Shown here one piece after another: positions 9,257-18,300 of a DNA stretch of 64,000 bases (positions are counted from its first letter, which is position 1; every line of letters begins with the position of its first letter). The position numbers and the translations under genes were made by a program. This DNA is from Arthrobacter citreus (GTDB lineage: Bacteria > Bacillota > Bacilli > Bacillales > Bacillaceae_G): positions 3,410,001 through 3,474,000 of the forward strand of contig CP053688.1 of assembly GCA_013200995.1 (NCBI GenBank), written 5' to 3'. Below the pieces are notes generated by a model. That model was given only the letters and a program-made list of their open reading frames with translations. It was not told the DNA's origin and did no database searches.

Positions 9257-9487
9257 CACTATGTGAACTTTGTTGATAAAGCTGTGAACTTCGTTGATAT
9301 ATTGCTATATTTCGTTGATAAACCACCTATTCTTGTTGATATATGGTCGGTTCTCGTTGATAAATCACTTATTCCTGTTGATTGATAGCTGTTTTCCATT
9401 GATAAATCACTTATTCCTGTTAATTGATAGCTGTTTTCCATTGATAATTCACCTATTCTTGTTGATAAACGGCCGGTTCTCGTTGGT
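9257..9487. repeat. Eleven-unit 21-bp degenerate tandem array
   Basis: Eleven consecutive units of exactly 21 bp with no indels, most ending in (T/C)GTTGAT, e.g. AAAGCTGTGAACTTCGTTGAT and AAACCACCTATTCTTGTTGAT. Units 6-7 (9362-9403) and 8-9 (9404-9445) are the same 42-bp dimer with one difference, a recent duplication. Because 21 is a multiple of three, both strands stay open and encode heptads such as STRIGEL, but no good ribosome site precedes them. The function is unknown. Confidence 0.85.
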
Positions 9488-9508
9488 AATTCAAGTAAAT
9501 CCAAATAT

Positions 9509-9538
9509 GCCCACCAGATTTCTTACTGCCTGGTGGGC
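9509..9538 (-). terminator. Terminator-like hairpin after the SDR gene
   Basis: A perfect 9-bp stem, GCCCACCAG / CTGGTGGGC, with a 12-base loop, 25 bases past the stop of the minus-strand SDR gene. The T tract is weak on both sides. It may act in both directions. Confidence 0.6.
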
Positions 9539-9563
9539 TTACACTAGTTTTTTAGACATTTTT

Positions 9564-10358
9564 TTATTTCTCGTCTAGTAGTTTCCTTGCAAGTTTTCTC
9601 ACAATCGTACGGGGAATAAATCGAACGGCTTGAGCAAGAATTTTATTTTTTAGTCCTGTTACAACTACTGTCTTCTCTTTTTTTATTGCTTCATATGTCA
9701 ACTTCGCAACTTTTCTCGGTGACATCATTTTACCTTGAAATAGTTTGGATTTATTTCCACCAGAAGCATTGATTATTCCAGTTTTGGTCGGTCCTGGACA
9801 TATAGCAGTTACGCTAACTCCTGTATGCTTTAATTCCACAGATAGAGCTTCACTGAATGAAAGTACATAAGCTTTTGAAGCAGCATAGACAGACATTAGC
9901 GGACCTGGTTGAAAAGCTGCCGTTGAAGCAATATTAATAATTTGACCCGTTTTGTTTTGTAGCATAGTTGGGAGAAAGTATTTTACTAGCTCAGTTAATG
10001 TAACGATATTAAGTTGAATCATAGTTAACTCTTTTTCTAAATCTGTAAAACCGAAGTTGCCATATAGTGCAACCCCAGCATTATTAACAAGAAGATTTAC
10101 TTCCATTTCTGATTTTAATACTTGATCGAAAATAGACCTAGCAGAGTTTGCTTGAGAAAGATCTTCCGAAATAACAAAGACTTTTATATTAAATTGCTTC
10201 ATCAGTGTTCGTGCCATTTCTTCTAATTTATTTCTATTTCTTGCTACTAAAATTAAATTGAACCGATCTATTGCAAATAGCTTTGTTAATTCAAAACCGA
10301 TTCCATTTGTTGCCCCTGTAATTAAAACAGTTTTTCTCTTTTGATTTTTTAAGGTCAT
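9564..10358 (-). CDS. SDR-family NAD(P)-dependent oxidoreductase
   Basis: The 264-residue classical short-chain dehydrogenase has the cofactor motif TGATNGIGFELTK at residue 15, NNAGVA near 92, catalytic Ser in NIASTA near 142 and YAASKAY near 158 (Tyr-x-x-x-Lys). It resembles the DltE/YqjQ subgroup. The substrate cannot be assigned. It is a single gene between a repeat array and a LysR gene, with an AAAGGAC site before the ATG. Confidence 0.88.
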   Translation of the reverse strand: MTLKNQKRKTVLITGATNGIGFELTKLFAIDRFNLILVARNRNKLEEMARTLMKQFNIKVFVISEDLSQANSARSIFDQVLKSEMEVNLLVNNAGVALYGNFGFTDLEKELTMIQLNIVTLTELVKYFLPTMLQNKTGQIINIASTAAFQPGPLMSVYAASKAYVLSFSEALSVELKHTGVSVTAICPGPTKTGIINASGGNKSKLFQGKMMSPRKVAKLTYEAIKKEKTVVVTGLKNKILAQAVRFIPRTIVRKLARKLLDEK

Positions 10359-10440
10359 TATTATTGTCCTTTTTCACTTTTATTGAACACTTTCCGTTTT
10401 ACTATATGTTTAATAAAATAAAAAAAGGATTAGTACTTTA

Positions 10441-11313
10441 CTATTTTTTAATTAGGTCTATAAATAATTCCATCGATTTAGTTTGCAGCTCGATTTTATC
10501 TGTAATAATTGAAAAATTCCTTTGAATAGGGGTCCCCTCTACTTTAAGGTAATCGATTGTACCTAACTGCTTTTCTTTTTTTATGGTAAGCTCAGATAAA
10601 TACGTAATGCCCATTCCAGCTTCTACCGCTTCTTTTATTAGTTGCGTACTGCCAAATTCAACAATGTTCTTAGGTCTTATCTTTAATACTTCAAATAATC
10701 GTTCCGTTGCTTCCCTTGTTCCTGACCCTTCTTCTCGAACAATCCAAGTCTCATTTTCTATTTCATCCATTGTCAAAATCTCTTTACATGAAATTTCACT
10801 TTTAGTTCCTGCAATTATATACATTTCATCATTCGCAAAAGGTTGTATCGTTAAATTTTGATTAGTCGCATCTCCTTCAACAATGCCAACGTCAACTTGA
10901 TAACTTAGTACAGATTGAACAATTTCTCGAGTATTACCTATTAAAACTGACGGAACAATACTCGGGTAAGATCTTTTCATTTCAGCTAAGATTTTCGGTA
11001 ACACATACTCACCAAATGTGTAACTCGCACCTATTTTTAAATGACCGCTAGCTTCATTCACTAGATCATTGACTAATGTGGTCATACGTTTATATAAACT
11101 CGTTATTTCTTTTGCATGCAAATAAACTATTTCTCCAGCTTTAGTTAACTGAACATATTTATTCGTTCTAATAAAAAGCTTTGCACCAATCTGTCTCTCT
11201 AATAATTGAATTTGTTGACTAACAGACGGTTGAGTCATATGTAATTCTTCGGCCGCTCTTGAAAAATTTCTTTTTTCAGCCACCGCCATAAAAACTAAAA
11301 GAATTTGATCCAT
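10441..11313 (-). CDS. LysR-family transcriptional regulator
   Basis: The 290-residue protein has an N-terminal winged helix-turn-helix (FSRAAEELHMTQPSVSQQIQ, about 15-35) and a C-terminal co-inducer domain beginning LKIGASYTFGEYVLPK. It is closest in look to CysL/YwfK-type regulators, but the inducer is unknown. I start at the ATG of MDQILLVF, with AAGGA 8 bases upstream. A longer frame extends 16 codons further without a good site. The upstream stretch around 11345-11380 contains a partial ATAA/TTAT symmetry that could be its own operator. Confidence 0.88.
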   Translation of the reverse strand: MDQILLVFMAVAEKRNFSRAAEELHMTQPSVSQQIQLLERQIGAKLFIRTNKYVQLTKAGEIVYLHAKEITSLYKRMTTLVNDLVNEASGHLKIGASYTFGEYVLPKILAEMKRSYPSIVPSVLIGNTREIVQSVLSYQVDVGIVEGDATNQNLTIQPFANDEMYIIAGTKSEISCKEILTMDEIENETWIVREEGSGTREATERLFEVLKIRPKNIVEFGSTQLIKEAVEAGMGITYLSELTIKKEKQLGTIDYLKVEGTPIQRNFSIITDKIELQTKSMELFIDLIKK

Positions 11314-11424
11314 ACTCCACATCCTTATATCGCATTTACTTATTATCACTATTATAATCATTTATTTTGCTTATAGGCATAATGTAGGAAAAACCCTTGT
11401 ACTCTTATAGTGAAAAAATAAAAA

Positions 11425-11447
11425 GACCGATTCAAAGCGAACCAGTC
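11425..11447 (-). terminator. Terminator after the small membrane protein gene
   Basis: GACTGGTTC pairs with GAATCGGTC (two G-U pairs) and is followed by TTTTTATTTTTT on the minus strand. Confidence 0.7.
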
Positions 11448-11481
11448 TCAGTTAGTAGAACAAGTTTTCACAATATAATTT

Positions 11482-11679
11482 TCAGAATGAATCAGTCTTC
11501 TTTGACGACTTTACTTTTCTAACTAAATTAATTGCCAAGTATGTTAAAACCATAAAAATGAGATAGATTGACGCATAGAACCAGTATTCTTTACTTGTAA
11601 GTTTATTACTTAGAAGACTTAAAATAAAAAATGTTGTCAATGAACCTATTAATAATCCTATTAATGTTTTTAATTTCAT
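11482..11679 (-). CDS. Small two-helix membrane protein, unknown function
   Basis: The 65-residue protein has two hydrophobic segments (about 5-24 and 34-52) separated by KLTSKEYW, and a basic tail RKVKSSKKTD. A GGGAG site stands 8 bases before the ATG and a terminator follows, so a real gene is likely. I do not recognise a family. Confidence 0.6.
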   Translation of the reverse strand: MKLKTLIGLLIGSLTTFFILSLLSNKLTSKEYWFYASIYLIFMVLTYLAINLVRKVKSSKKTDSF

Positions 11680-11846
11680 TTCAATACACTCCCATTTGAA
11701 GCCATTTTATAAAATTTCTACAGTTTATATAATTTATTATTGGTAAGAATATTCCATTCTAACCTTTTTAATAGAAAAATGATTGCGGGTTACTAGGTAA
11801 AGAAAAAAGCAGGTAAAAGACTTAATAATCCTTAACCTGCTCCAAA

Positions 11847-13148
11847 TCACTTATGTGCAAAAAATATTAGTTGTACTAAGAATAATACTGCAAAAAGATA
11901 AACAAATGGGTGTACTTCATTAAATTTGCGTTTTACGATTTTCATTATAGGATATGCAATAAAGCCTAAAGCAATTCCGTTTGCAATGCTTGATGTTAAA
12001 GGCATACTAACGATGACTAAAAATGCAGGAAATGCTTCTTCAAAATCATCCCATTTTATCTCTGAAATACTTTTAATCATAAAGCAACCAACAATAATTA
12101 AACTAGGCGCAGTAATTGCGGCTACATCTGATACTGAACCGATCAAAGGACTAAAGAACGCAGCAATTACAAATAAAACAACTACAGTCAGTGAAGTTAA
12201 ACCAGTTTTCCCTCCTGCACCAACACCTGCAGAAGATTCTACTGTTGCTGCAGTTGGACTTGTTCCTAACATCGCACCAACAATAGTACCAATTGAGTCA
12301 GCAGAAAATGCACTTCCTCCCTTTTCTAACTTTCCATTTTTTAAAAGGTCTGCTTGTTTAACGATTGCTAATAATGCTCCAGTCGTATCGAATAGCATGA
12401 CAAGTAAGAATGAGAAGATTACACTATAAAGTCCATATTCTATAATATCTTTAATCGAATCAATTGGATTGTAGACTAAAATCCCTTTTGGTAAATGGGG
12501 CATTGCAACAAAGCCATTTGCAAAGTCTAATTGTCCTGTAAAATAAGCGATAAGTCCTGTCGTAATCATGCCAAGGAATAATGCACCGTTTAAGTTTAGT
12601 GCCATGAATACAATTGTTATAAGTAAGCCAATTAAAGTAAGTGCTACTTTTGGTGAAGTAAAATCACCAATTTGAACTAGATTAGTAGGATGATCGGCCA
12701 CTATGCCAGATAAACGTAATCCAATAAATGTTATAAATAAACCAATTCCGGCTGCAATAGCGTGTTTTAGATTGGCCGGAATCGCCTGAATTAATTTTGT
12801 ACGAAATGAAGTTAATGATAATAATAAAAATAAAATACCAGTAATAAAAACTGCAGAGAAACCTACTGCATATGGAAGATTATGTCCGCCAATTACAGAA
12901 TAAGTAAAATAAGCATTTAACCCCATTGCAGGTGCAATAACGATTGGATAATTAGCAATTAATGACATCGTTAATGTACCAACGATAGTTGCTAAAATGG
13001 TAGCCAAAAATGCTTGATTAAAAGGGACACCAGCATCCTTTAAGATCATAGGATTAACAATAATAATGTACGCTAATGTTAAAAATGTTGTGAAACCAGC
13101 TAATACTTCTACTTTTAACGAAGTATTACGTTCTTTAAGTTGAAACAT
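11847..13148 (-). CDS. pbuG: Purine (guanine/hypoxanthine) permease, NCS2 family (PbuG-type)
   Basis: The 433-residue NCS2/AzgA-type permease has about 12 membrane segments. It opens with NTSLKVEVLAGFTTFLTLAY and carries APAMGLNAYFTY near residue 72 and FDTTGALLAIVKQA near 250. It imports hypoxanthine or guanine. A guanine-class riboswitch and terminator lie just upstream, which supports the purine substrate and predicts shut-off by guanine. It has an AGGAG site and is a single-gene unit. Confidence 0.93.
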   Translation of the reverse strand: MFQLKERNTSLKVEVLAGFTTFLTLAYIIIVNPMILKDAGVPFNQAFLATILATIVGTLTMSLIANYPIVIAPAMGLNAYFTYSVIGGHNLPYAVGFSAVFITGILFLLLSLTSFRTKLIQAIPANLKHAIAAGIGLFITFIGLRLSGIVADHPTNLVQIGDFTSPKVALTLIGLLITIVFMALNLNGALFLGMITTGLIAYFTGQLDFANGFVAMPHLPKGILVYNPIDSIKDIIEYGLYSVIFSFLLVMLFDTTGALLAIVKQADLLKNGKLEKGGSAFSADSIGTIVGAMLGTSPTAATVESSAGVGAGGKTGLTSLTVVVLFVIAAFFSPLIGSVSDVAAITAPSLIIVGCFMIKSISEIKWDDFEEAFPAFLVIVSMPLTSSIANGIALGFIAYPIMKIVKRKFNEVHPFVYLFAVLFLVQLIFFAHK

Positions 13149-13180
13149 GCGAAGACTCCTTTATTATATTAAAATAAAAA

Positions 13181-13217
13181 AACTGCCCGCTTTTCATGAG
13201 AAAAAGCAGGCAGTTTT
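13181..13217 (-). terminator. Riboswitch expression-platform terminator
   Basis: AAAACTGCCTGCTTTTT and AAAAGCGGGCAGTTTT form a strong stem with a T run on the minus strand, between the purine aptamer and the permease gene. Confidence 0.88.
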
Positions 13218-13251
13218 ACATTGTGTAGAAAATAAAAATCCGAAGCTCTTC

Positions 13252-13318
13252 CTCATAGTCTAGCAATTTACGGGCGCTAGGTAGAAACTCTTGAACCTTA
13301 TTTTCAAGTTTATATGAG
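13252..13318 (-). promoter_or_regulatory. Guanine-class purine riboswitch aptamer
   Basis: On the minus strand: P1 CTCATATAA... GACTATGAG, P2 CTTGAA/TTCAAG, J2/3 AGTTTCTACC, and P3 with CCGTAAATT. The J3/1 reads GACTAT, with C at the base-discriminating position, so guanine/hypoxanthine rather than adenine is the expected ligand. Binding should favour the terminator downstream and switch the permease off. Confidence 0.95.
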
Positions 13319-13541
13319 AAAATATTAATATATTTTATCTATCATACGACCGACCATACAATCTGTCAATAAAAAACATTATTTTTATATAATTTAGAAA
13401 ATAATACAAGGAATGTGGATAAAATAATAGTAAACAACAGTGATTTAAAAGTCTTTTTATTAATAGTAGAACGGTATTCTCATTAAAAAGCTATTTATGT
13501 TATTCTGAAAATATAATTTAGAGTTTAAGGGGTTGTTTAAC

Positions 13542-14249
13542 ATTCGTTTAAATAAATTTATCAGCGAATCTGGGAAAGCTTCAAGACGCGCTGCAGACAA
13601 GTTAATTACTGAAGGTAGAGTTAAATTAAATGGCAAGGTAGCCAAAGTTGGCGACCAAGTTGAGCCTGGTGACGAAGTAATTGTAAATGGCGAACACATC
13701 AGACTAGCACGAAATCACGTTTATATTGCTTTAAATAAACCTGTTGGCATTACATCTACGACAGAAAAAGGTGTTAAAGGAAATATTGTTGATCTAGTAA
13801 ACCATCCATTACGTATCTTTAATATTGGAAGATTGGATAAAGACTCTGAAGGTTTAATCCTACTTACAAATGACGGGGATATCGTTAATGAAATTCTACG
13901 TGTTGAAAATAAGCATGAAAAAGAATATATCGTATCAGTAGATAAACCGATTACACCTGAATTTTTAACAAAAATGTCTGAAGGGGTAAAAATTCTAGGT
14001 ACAAAAACATTGCCATGTGAAGTAAGGCAACTTTCGAAGTACGATTTCCAAATCATTTTAACACAAGGTTTAAATCGTCAAATTCGTCGCATGTGTGAAG
14101 CGCTTGGATATGAAGTATTTCGATTACAAAGAACGCGAATTATGAATATTCATCTAGGCAATCTACCAATGGGTCAATGGAGAGATTTATCTAAAAAAGA
14201 AAAAACTCAGCTGTTTAGAGATTTAAATTACGAACCAAATGAATGGTAA
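13542..14249 (+). CDS. rluF: 23S rRNA pseudouridine synthase, RluF type
   Basis: About 235 residues: an N-terminal S4 RNA-binding domain ([20 protein letters not shown]) and an RsuA/RluF catalytic domain with Asp in [18 protein letters not shown] and a [16 protein letters not shown] block. The family isomerises a uridine of 23S rRNA (U2604 in E. coli RluF). The usual N-terminus is MRLNKF. Here that Met position is ATT (13542), 9 bases after AAGGGG. The only standard codon, TTG at 13533, directly abuts the AAGGGG. I favour ATT initiation. If TTG is used the protein gains three residues. Confidence 0.9.
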   Translation: MRLNKFISESGKASRRAADKLITEGRVKLNGKVAKVGDQVEPGDEVIVNGEHIRLARNHVYIALNKPVGITSTTEKGVKGNIVDLVNHPLRIFNIGRLDKDSEGLILLTNDGDIVNEILRVENKHEKEYIVSVDKPITPEFLTKMSEGVKILGTKTLPCEVRQLSKYDFQIILTQGLNRQIRRMCEALGYEVFRLQRTRIMNIHLGNLPMGQWRDLSKKEKTQLFRDLNYEPNEW

Positions 14250-14259
14250 ATTAAAAACA

Positions 14260-14298
14260 AGGAGTCTCAAGATGTAATTTATGGGACTCCTCTTTTTT
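14260..14298 (+). terminator. Terminator after rluF
   Basis: AGGAGTCTC pairs with GGGACTCCT, followed by CTTTTTT. Confidence 0.85.
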
Positions 14299-14360
14299 AA
14301 TGAGTGTAAACATATCTAACCCATTGCGGGTCCATGAGTTCCTCTTTAAAATGAAGACAT

Positions 14361-15182
14361 TTAAGACTCTGTTAAACAATGTTGCTCTGGTTTATAGGTA
14401 ATTTGTTTCCAATCCCCATCCACAAATCTACGGAATTGGGCTATTTCGATGTCGGTTCCGTTTGTTAATGTAAAGAATAAAATGCAGTAGTCAGCCCCAT
14501 CATTGCCGTCATAATAAATATATTTAACATACTCATCTTGTATTAGTGGATGCCTTTTTTTAATTAGCTTACACCAGTTTCCAAACTTCACATCGACAAC
14601 TGCTTCTGCATCATGATCCCAGCCATGGTACGGTGCACATAAGAAATCCTCTGGAAATTGTTCGACATCTGAAATACGATAGCCTTTTTGTTCATGAATC
14701 AGCTTAATAAACCCATAGTAATAGCCAAAATACTCTCCTCTACTATCTTTAAATGATTCAATTGTTTCAATTTCATAAAAAAACTTTATTCCTTCTTTAA
14801 TATCTGGTACTCGACAAAGCTTGATTAAACTCGTATGACCAATTCCAGCAAATGAATGAAAGTAATCATCATAACTAAATCTTTTTTGATAACCCTTTGA
14901 TAAGAAGTTATAGGCAATTGGAAATGGAATTCGCGCTTGACCAACCGTTCCACAACTTCGCCTGGACATGTTTTCTGCTTCTCGCAAAATACTAAAATAG
15001 TTGATAATAGTATCTTCAGCAGTGTTAGTCAGTTCCTTTGGTAATTGAATTTGATCATACGTTTTATCATAAAAAGGGTCAAAAAACTTATAAGAATTTA
15101 GTCTAAGATTTAAAGCAGGTAAGCAAGATGGACGAAAGTATTTCTGATGATAAGCCTTTATATCTGCTTGATTTCTTAACAT
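14361..15182 (-). CDS. Conserved-looking protein of unknown function
   Basis: The 273-residue soluble protein is rich in Tyr, Phe and Asp (for example YFGYYYGFIKLI and PYHGWDHDAEAVVD). It has no signal peptide or membrane segment. The N-terminal RRSCGTVGQARIPFP and the HGWDHD stretch look like conserved cores, but I do not recognise a family. I start at the third Met (MLRNQADIKAYH), 5 bases after AGGGTGA. The GTG and ATG further up have no room for a site. It is a single gene between convergent rluF and the protease. Confidence 0.65.
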   Translation of the reverse strand: MLRNQADIKAYHQKYFRPSCLPALNLRLNSYKFFDPFYDKTYDQIQLPKELTNTAEDTIINYFSILREAENMSRRSCGTVGQARIPFPIAYNFLSKGYQKRFSYDDYFHSFAGIGHTSLIKLCRVPDIKEGIKFFYEIETIESFKDSRGEYFGYYYGFIKLIHEQKGYRISDVEQFPEDFLCAPYHGWDHDAEAVVDVKFGNWCKLIKKRHPLIQDEYVKYIYYDGNDGADYCILFFTLTNGTDIEIAQFRRFVDGDWKQITYKPEQHCLTES

Positions 15183-15300
15183 ATTCATCACCCTAGTTTA
15201 GTTTATGGGCGTATGTTGAATGCGTGAATGGCTTAAATTCTCCAAAAAAAAAGAAACCACTATTAATAATAATTAATAGCAGCTTCCTTGGGATATAAGA

Positions 15301-18300
15301 TTATAAGCCTAACTCACTTTTAATCGTTTCTAACGTTGCATTTTTAAATTTCTTTTTCGGAGTTGGTGCATTTTGTACTGATGGATTTTGCAGTAAATAG
15401 TTTTTCTCTACGAATGCGAAATCTTTTGCATCTACTGTTCCGTCAAAGTTGATATCTGCACTGCGTTTGTTTGTTCCCCAGTATGTTTGAACGTAAAGCG
15501 CATCTTGAATATCGATTACATTATCTTGGTTTACATCTCCGCCAATTAAATTAATGCTAATTGAACTTGATTTACCATATAATTGGTCATTGTATTCATA
15601 CCCGAAGTTCTGAGATTGCTTAGTAATAAAGTGACCTGGAACATTTACATCAAATGTATATGCATCTTTACTTAAAGCAAGTGGTTCTAGATTAAATTTA
15701 CCTCTACTAATCAAATTAGTAGCGTCTAGACTATAAGAACCATTTGTTACTTTTATTGTTGCTCCAACTTTTGTCCAGTCACGAGATCCTAAATATGGTA
15801 TTTGACCTTCTTCTTGAACCATATACCCTTCTGGAATTATATTTCCTTGAACTCGGCTAAATCTTGGTTTTAATTGGAATCGTTTACCCGCATTTAATAA
15901 CTTCACAGTTTGACCATTAGCATCTACGATCGTAGTTGATGGGTTAATGTAGCCTATTGGGTAAAAAACTTGATCTTGTACTTTTACTTTTACTTTTACT
16001 ACTTCTGAACGATCGAATGAAATACCATCTTTAAACGTTACTTTGATTTTATTGCCAGTTACTTGAATGTTTGCTTTATCTTTGAATTTATCCGTTAAAG
16101 ATGCTTCTACAAGATTAACGTAAGGAATCCCCACAGCTTGTGCATCATCAAAATTCCAAGTCGCTTCTTTTACACCTTGTAAGTTGTCTAATACTAGAGA
16201 TGCAGTTAGCATATCTCCAGTTCTAGCTAACTCTACATTATGTTTAGCATATGCAACCGGTGTACCTTCTTTAACAAAGTAGTATTCCTTCCAGTTTGCT
16301 TGGTTACCTGCAGCATCATACCCAATTAGGTTGAATGACAGGGATGGAGTACTTTCATCCATTTGTACTTCCTCACTCCACTTACCGTTCTTGTCCATAT
16401 AGTTTGGACCGTTAGGGATTGGGAAACCATAAGTATAGACTGCAAAGTTTGATGTTTCATCAATATCAATTCCAGCTTGCTGCATATCTGTTAAAGCAGC
16501 GTCTTTTACTTCCATTTCAAAAGGATAAGTCTCTTGTCCTGGTTTATACTCAATGAAAGGTGAATCTCCATCAAGGGAACTTTTCACTTTTGGTGTGTCG
16601 ATATCAATAAATATATCTTCTGTTTTAATTTTCTGTTTACCATTTGGCAATGTCGTTATGAATTTTAGTTTATAATGTCCAGGTTTCGCAATACTTTCTT
16701 CCGTTGATACAGGTTGGTTTTTATTTCCTGTAAACTTGTAATATGATCCATAAAATACTTGTTGCATGTAGTAATTTACATCTGTTGTTGCACCTTTTAA
16801 ATTAAGGGTACCAACTAATCCTAAATCTTCATTTGTATTAGCGTCTTGTAATACTACATCTAAAGTATTAACTGGAGAACCTAAATTGAATTGTAAGGAT
16901 GTTGCCGTTGTTTTAAACGCGTCATATGTTCCATAAAACAATGGAGATAAAGCATGTGACGATATGTCAAGCGTGTCAAAACCTTCATCTGATTTCTTAA
17001 AACTAAATGGAATACGGTATTGTTCTGTGTTATCTGCACTGTTAGTAATTAAAACATACCCTTCATAAAAGCCTTTTTTAGCTATTGATGGCACAGTTAA
17101 TGTTGCCTTTATCGTTTTAGTAGAGTTTGGGTTAATTTTAATCGAATCACCCATATCCAATACTACACCGTTTTCTTCCAAGCCGTTTGTTCCTTGTGCA
17201 CTATCTACTACTTGGACATCAAATGTTTTCTTTTTGCTTCCATTGTTTGTAAAGTTAATATCTTTCTTTAGTTTTAATTGAGAGCCATCTTTAACAAATT
17301 GTCTACCGAAACTTAACCCACCTGTTTCATTCTCTGCCTTTAATAGTTTTTCGCCGACTGGGATTAATGTTTCATCCTGTACTTTTACTTCTGTGTCAGT
17401 GTGAAGTGCTTGATATGGATCAACACGACCCGCTCCAACTTCAAATACACTATAGTCGCCATTTAGAGGGTCAGCAGTGTTCATTAAGATTGATTTAACA
17501 TCTGCTGGCTCAAGGTTTGGATTTTCTCCTATTAATAATGCTGCTACCCCAGCTGCAAATGGTGATGCCATAGATGTGCCATCCATTCTTTGGTATGCAT
17601 ATCGATAGTCTTCTGGCGTATCGTGATTTGCAATATAAGAAGGAACTGTAGAAAGAACACTCACGCCAGGTGCTGTAATCTCAGGCTTCATTTGGTAGTT
17701 TCCATTAACCGGACCTCTTGAGCTGAAGTCTGCTAAATGATCACCTTCCGTTAACTTTTCTTTCAAGTTCGTAAACTTGAAAGTTGTATTTCCGCTCGCA
17801 ATTTTTTCTTTTAATTCTTCTCCTGCTTTTTTCGTCATCGAGAATGCAGGAATATATTCCATTGATTCACCTAAGTTATATCCAACGTGTCCGTCCACAT
17901 TGTTGTACATAATAACTGCCTTTGCTCCGCTTTGCTTTGCAAACTTTACTTTGTCTACTAGAGCAAAGTTTCCACGCTGAACGAAAGCAATTTTTCCAGC
18001 AACATTTTTATTTTTGTAATCATCTAAAGTTCCTAGCCCAACATCTACTAGTTCAAGAGATTTTCCTTCTAAACTATTAAAGTTATCAGCAAAGCTTCTA
18101 GCCATACTAACAAGATCAGTTGACCAACCATTTGCCATTTTACCATCAAATGTTGTAATTGAAGCTGGGACATCGCTTGCGCCCACCGTTAAAGCAAATG
18201 CTGCTGTACCTGGTGATCCTAATGTATAAGCATTCGGTCCACTGTTTCCTGCTGAGACTACCGCTGTTACACCATTTAGTACTGCATAATTGATTGCAGT

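Noticed and set aside
9257..9487. CRISPR array
   Set aside because: Units are contiguous without unique spacers, diverge from each other, and no cas genes are near.
9259..9504. 81-codon heptad-repeat frame on the minus strand
   Set aside because: It is an automatic result of the 21-bp period, starts at TTG without a ribosome site, and the opposite strand is equally open.
9294..9578. 94-codon frame on the plus strand over the same array
   Set aside because: Same cause, no start signal, and it runs through a terminator hairpin.
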